The translations under genes were made by a program, and so were the position numbers. DNA of 34,642 nt from Chloroflexota bacterium (GTDB lineage: Bacteria; Chloroflexota; Dehalococcoidia; UBA2979). Below the pieces are notes generated by a model. It worked only from the letters and a program-made list of their open reading frames with translations, was not told the origin of the DNA and made no database searches. Each line of letters opens with the position of its first letter. The first letter of the stretch is position 1. The DNA lies in contig CANFFZ010000006.1 in NCBI GenBank assembly GCA_947446155.1, positions 1 through 34,642 of the forward strand, given 5' to 3'. This document shows, piece after piece, positions 34,089-34,642 of the stretch.

Positions 34089-34642
34089 AGCAGACGGCGC
34101 ACGCGCCACCGGCACGGTGCTCGACCGCATCGTCGCCGATCGCCGCGAGCGGTTGGCTGAGGATCGCCGCGCGATCCCCGAGGTCAACTTCGCCGCGCTC
34201 GTCTCGGCGCTGCCCGGCATGCCCGCGGACTTCATCACGCGGCTGCGCGAAGGCCGCAAGGCCGCACCGCTGTACGCGCGGCTGCGCCTAATCGCGGAGA
34301 TCAAGCGAGCCTCACCGTCGAAAGGATTGTTCGACGCTGACCTCGTGGCGGCGGATCAGGCGCGGGCGTACGCGGCGGCTGGTGCCTCGGCGGTTTCGGT
34401 GCTGACTGAGCCATCGTTCTTTCGCGGCCGCATTGCCGACCTGCGCGATGCCCGCGAGGCGTTCGGTGATGACTCCGACCGGCCCGCGCTACTGCGCAAG
34501 GACTTCATCTTCGACCCGTACCAGGTGCGCGAGTCGTGCGCGAACGGCGCGGACGCGCTGCTGCTGATCGTGATGATGCTGGAGCCTGCCGCGCTCCGCG
34601 ACCTGATCGCGCTCACCCGCGCCGAAGGCCTCGAACCGCTCG
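34081..34642 (+). CDS. trpC: Indole-3-glycerol phosphate synthase, partial (runs off the right edge)
   Basis: The frame from GTG 34081 remains open to the window end (187 codons). It has TVLDRIVADRRERLAE, the catalytic-site segment IAEIKRASPSKG, LTEPSFFRG and LRKDFIFDPYQVRES, all typical of TrpC. It overlaps trpD by eight bases. The C-terminal third lies outside the window. Confidence 0.95.
   Translation, partial: MPEADGARATGTVLDRIVADRRERLAEDRRAIPEVNFAALVSALPGMPADFITRLREGRKAAPLYARLRLIAEIKRASPSKGLFDADLVAADQARAYAAAGASAVSVLTEPSFFRGRIADLRDAREAFGDDSDRPALLRKDFIFDPYQVRESCANGADALLLIVMMLEPAALRDLIALTRAEGLEPL

Noticed and set aside
1..34642. CRISPR arrays, tRNA, rRNA or insertion sequences
   Set aside because: No regularly spaced repeats, no cloverleaf or rRNA-like segments and no transposase were found; gaps between genes are too short for most of these.

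Overview
The window reads as chromosomal DNA of a high-GC bacterium, most likely a member of the Chloroflexota (Dehalococcoidia-like). This placement is inferred from gene content: a CobA-HemD fusion, a fused siroheme decarboxylase beside a chlorite-dismutase-family protein, a Trp T-box leader and frequent GTG/TTG starts. No rRNA or tRNA gene is present to confirm it. Gene density is very high. Most neighbours overlap by 1-8 bases (ATGA, GTGA, TGATG), which implies long, translationally coupled operons.

Positions 1-12664 are almost entirely tetrapyrrole synthesis on the minus strand. In transcription order: aldo/keto reductase, fused AhbAB siroheme decarboxylase, HemQ/ChdC-type protein, a 100-base gap, an HTH regulator, precorrin-2 dehydrogenase, hemA, hemC, cobA-hemD, hemB, a HAD hydrolase and hemL, followed by dnaN from its own promoter. 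These genes cover Glu-tRNA to sirohydrochlorin or siroheme, plus two late haem steps that normally belong to different routes: siroheme decarboxylation and coprohaem decarboxylation. HemE, HemN, HemG/Y and HemH are absent here. The set suggests a siroheme-to-haem route that finishes with a ChdC-type enzyme. A partial serine-recombinase-like reading frame enters from the left edge and overlaps the 3' end of dnaN.

Positions 12794-19356 (minus strand) hold a SIMPL-domain lipoprotein, dcd, the full riboflavin set ribD-ribE-ribBA-ribH, a small membrane protein and dinB. Positions 19472-21861 (plus strand) hold a class II aldolase, lepB (apparently leaderless) and pyrE, which seems to start at ATC. 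Positions 21884-24909 (minus strand) encode envelope proteins: a beta-propeller protein, an SLT-like secreted protein and a DUF6391-type membrane protein. Positions 24999-28072 (plus strand) hold a possible small ORF, a site-2 protease, an HD-domain protein, tyrA and gmk, followed by a frameshifted cyclic-nucleotide-binding gene.

Positions 28562-34642 are a tryptophan module. A consensus -35 element and a T-box leader with Trp specifier UGG, acceptor bulge UGGC and a strong terminator precede trpS. Then come trpE, an unusual Nudix-DinB fusion gene, trpG, trpD and a trpC that runs off the right edge. The T-box may control the whole biosynthetic cluster as well as the synthetase.
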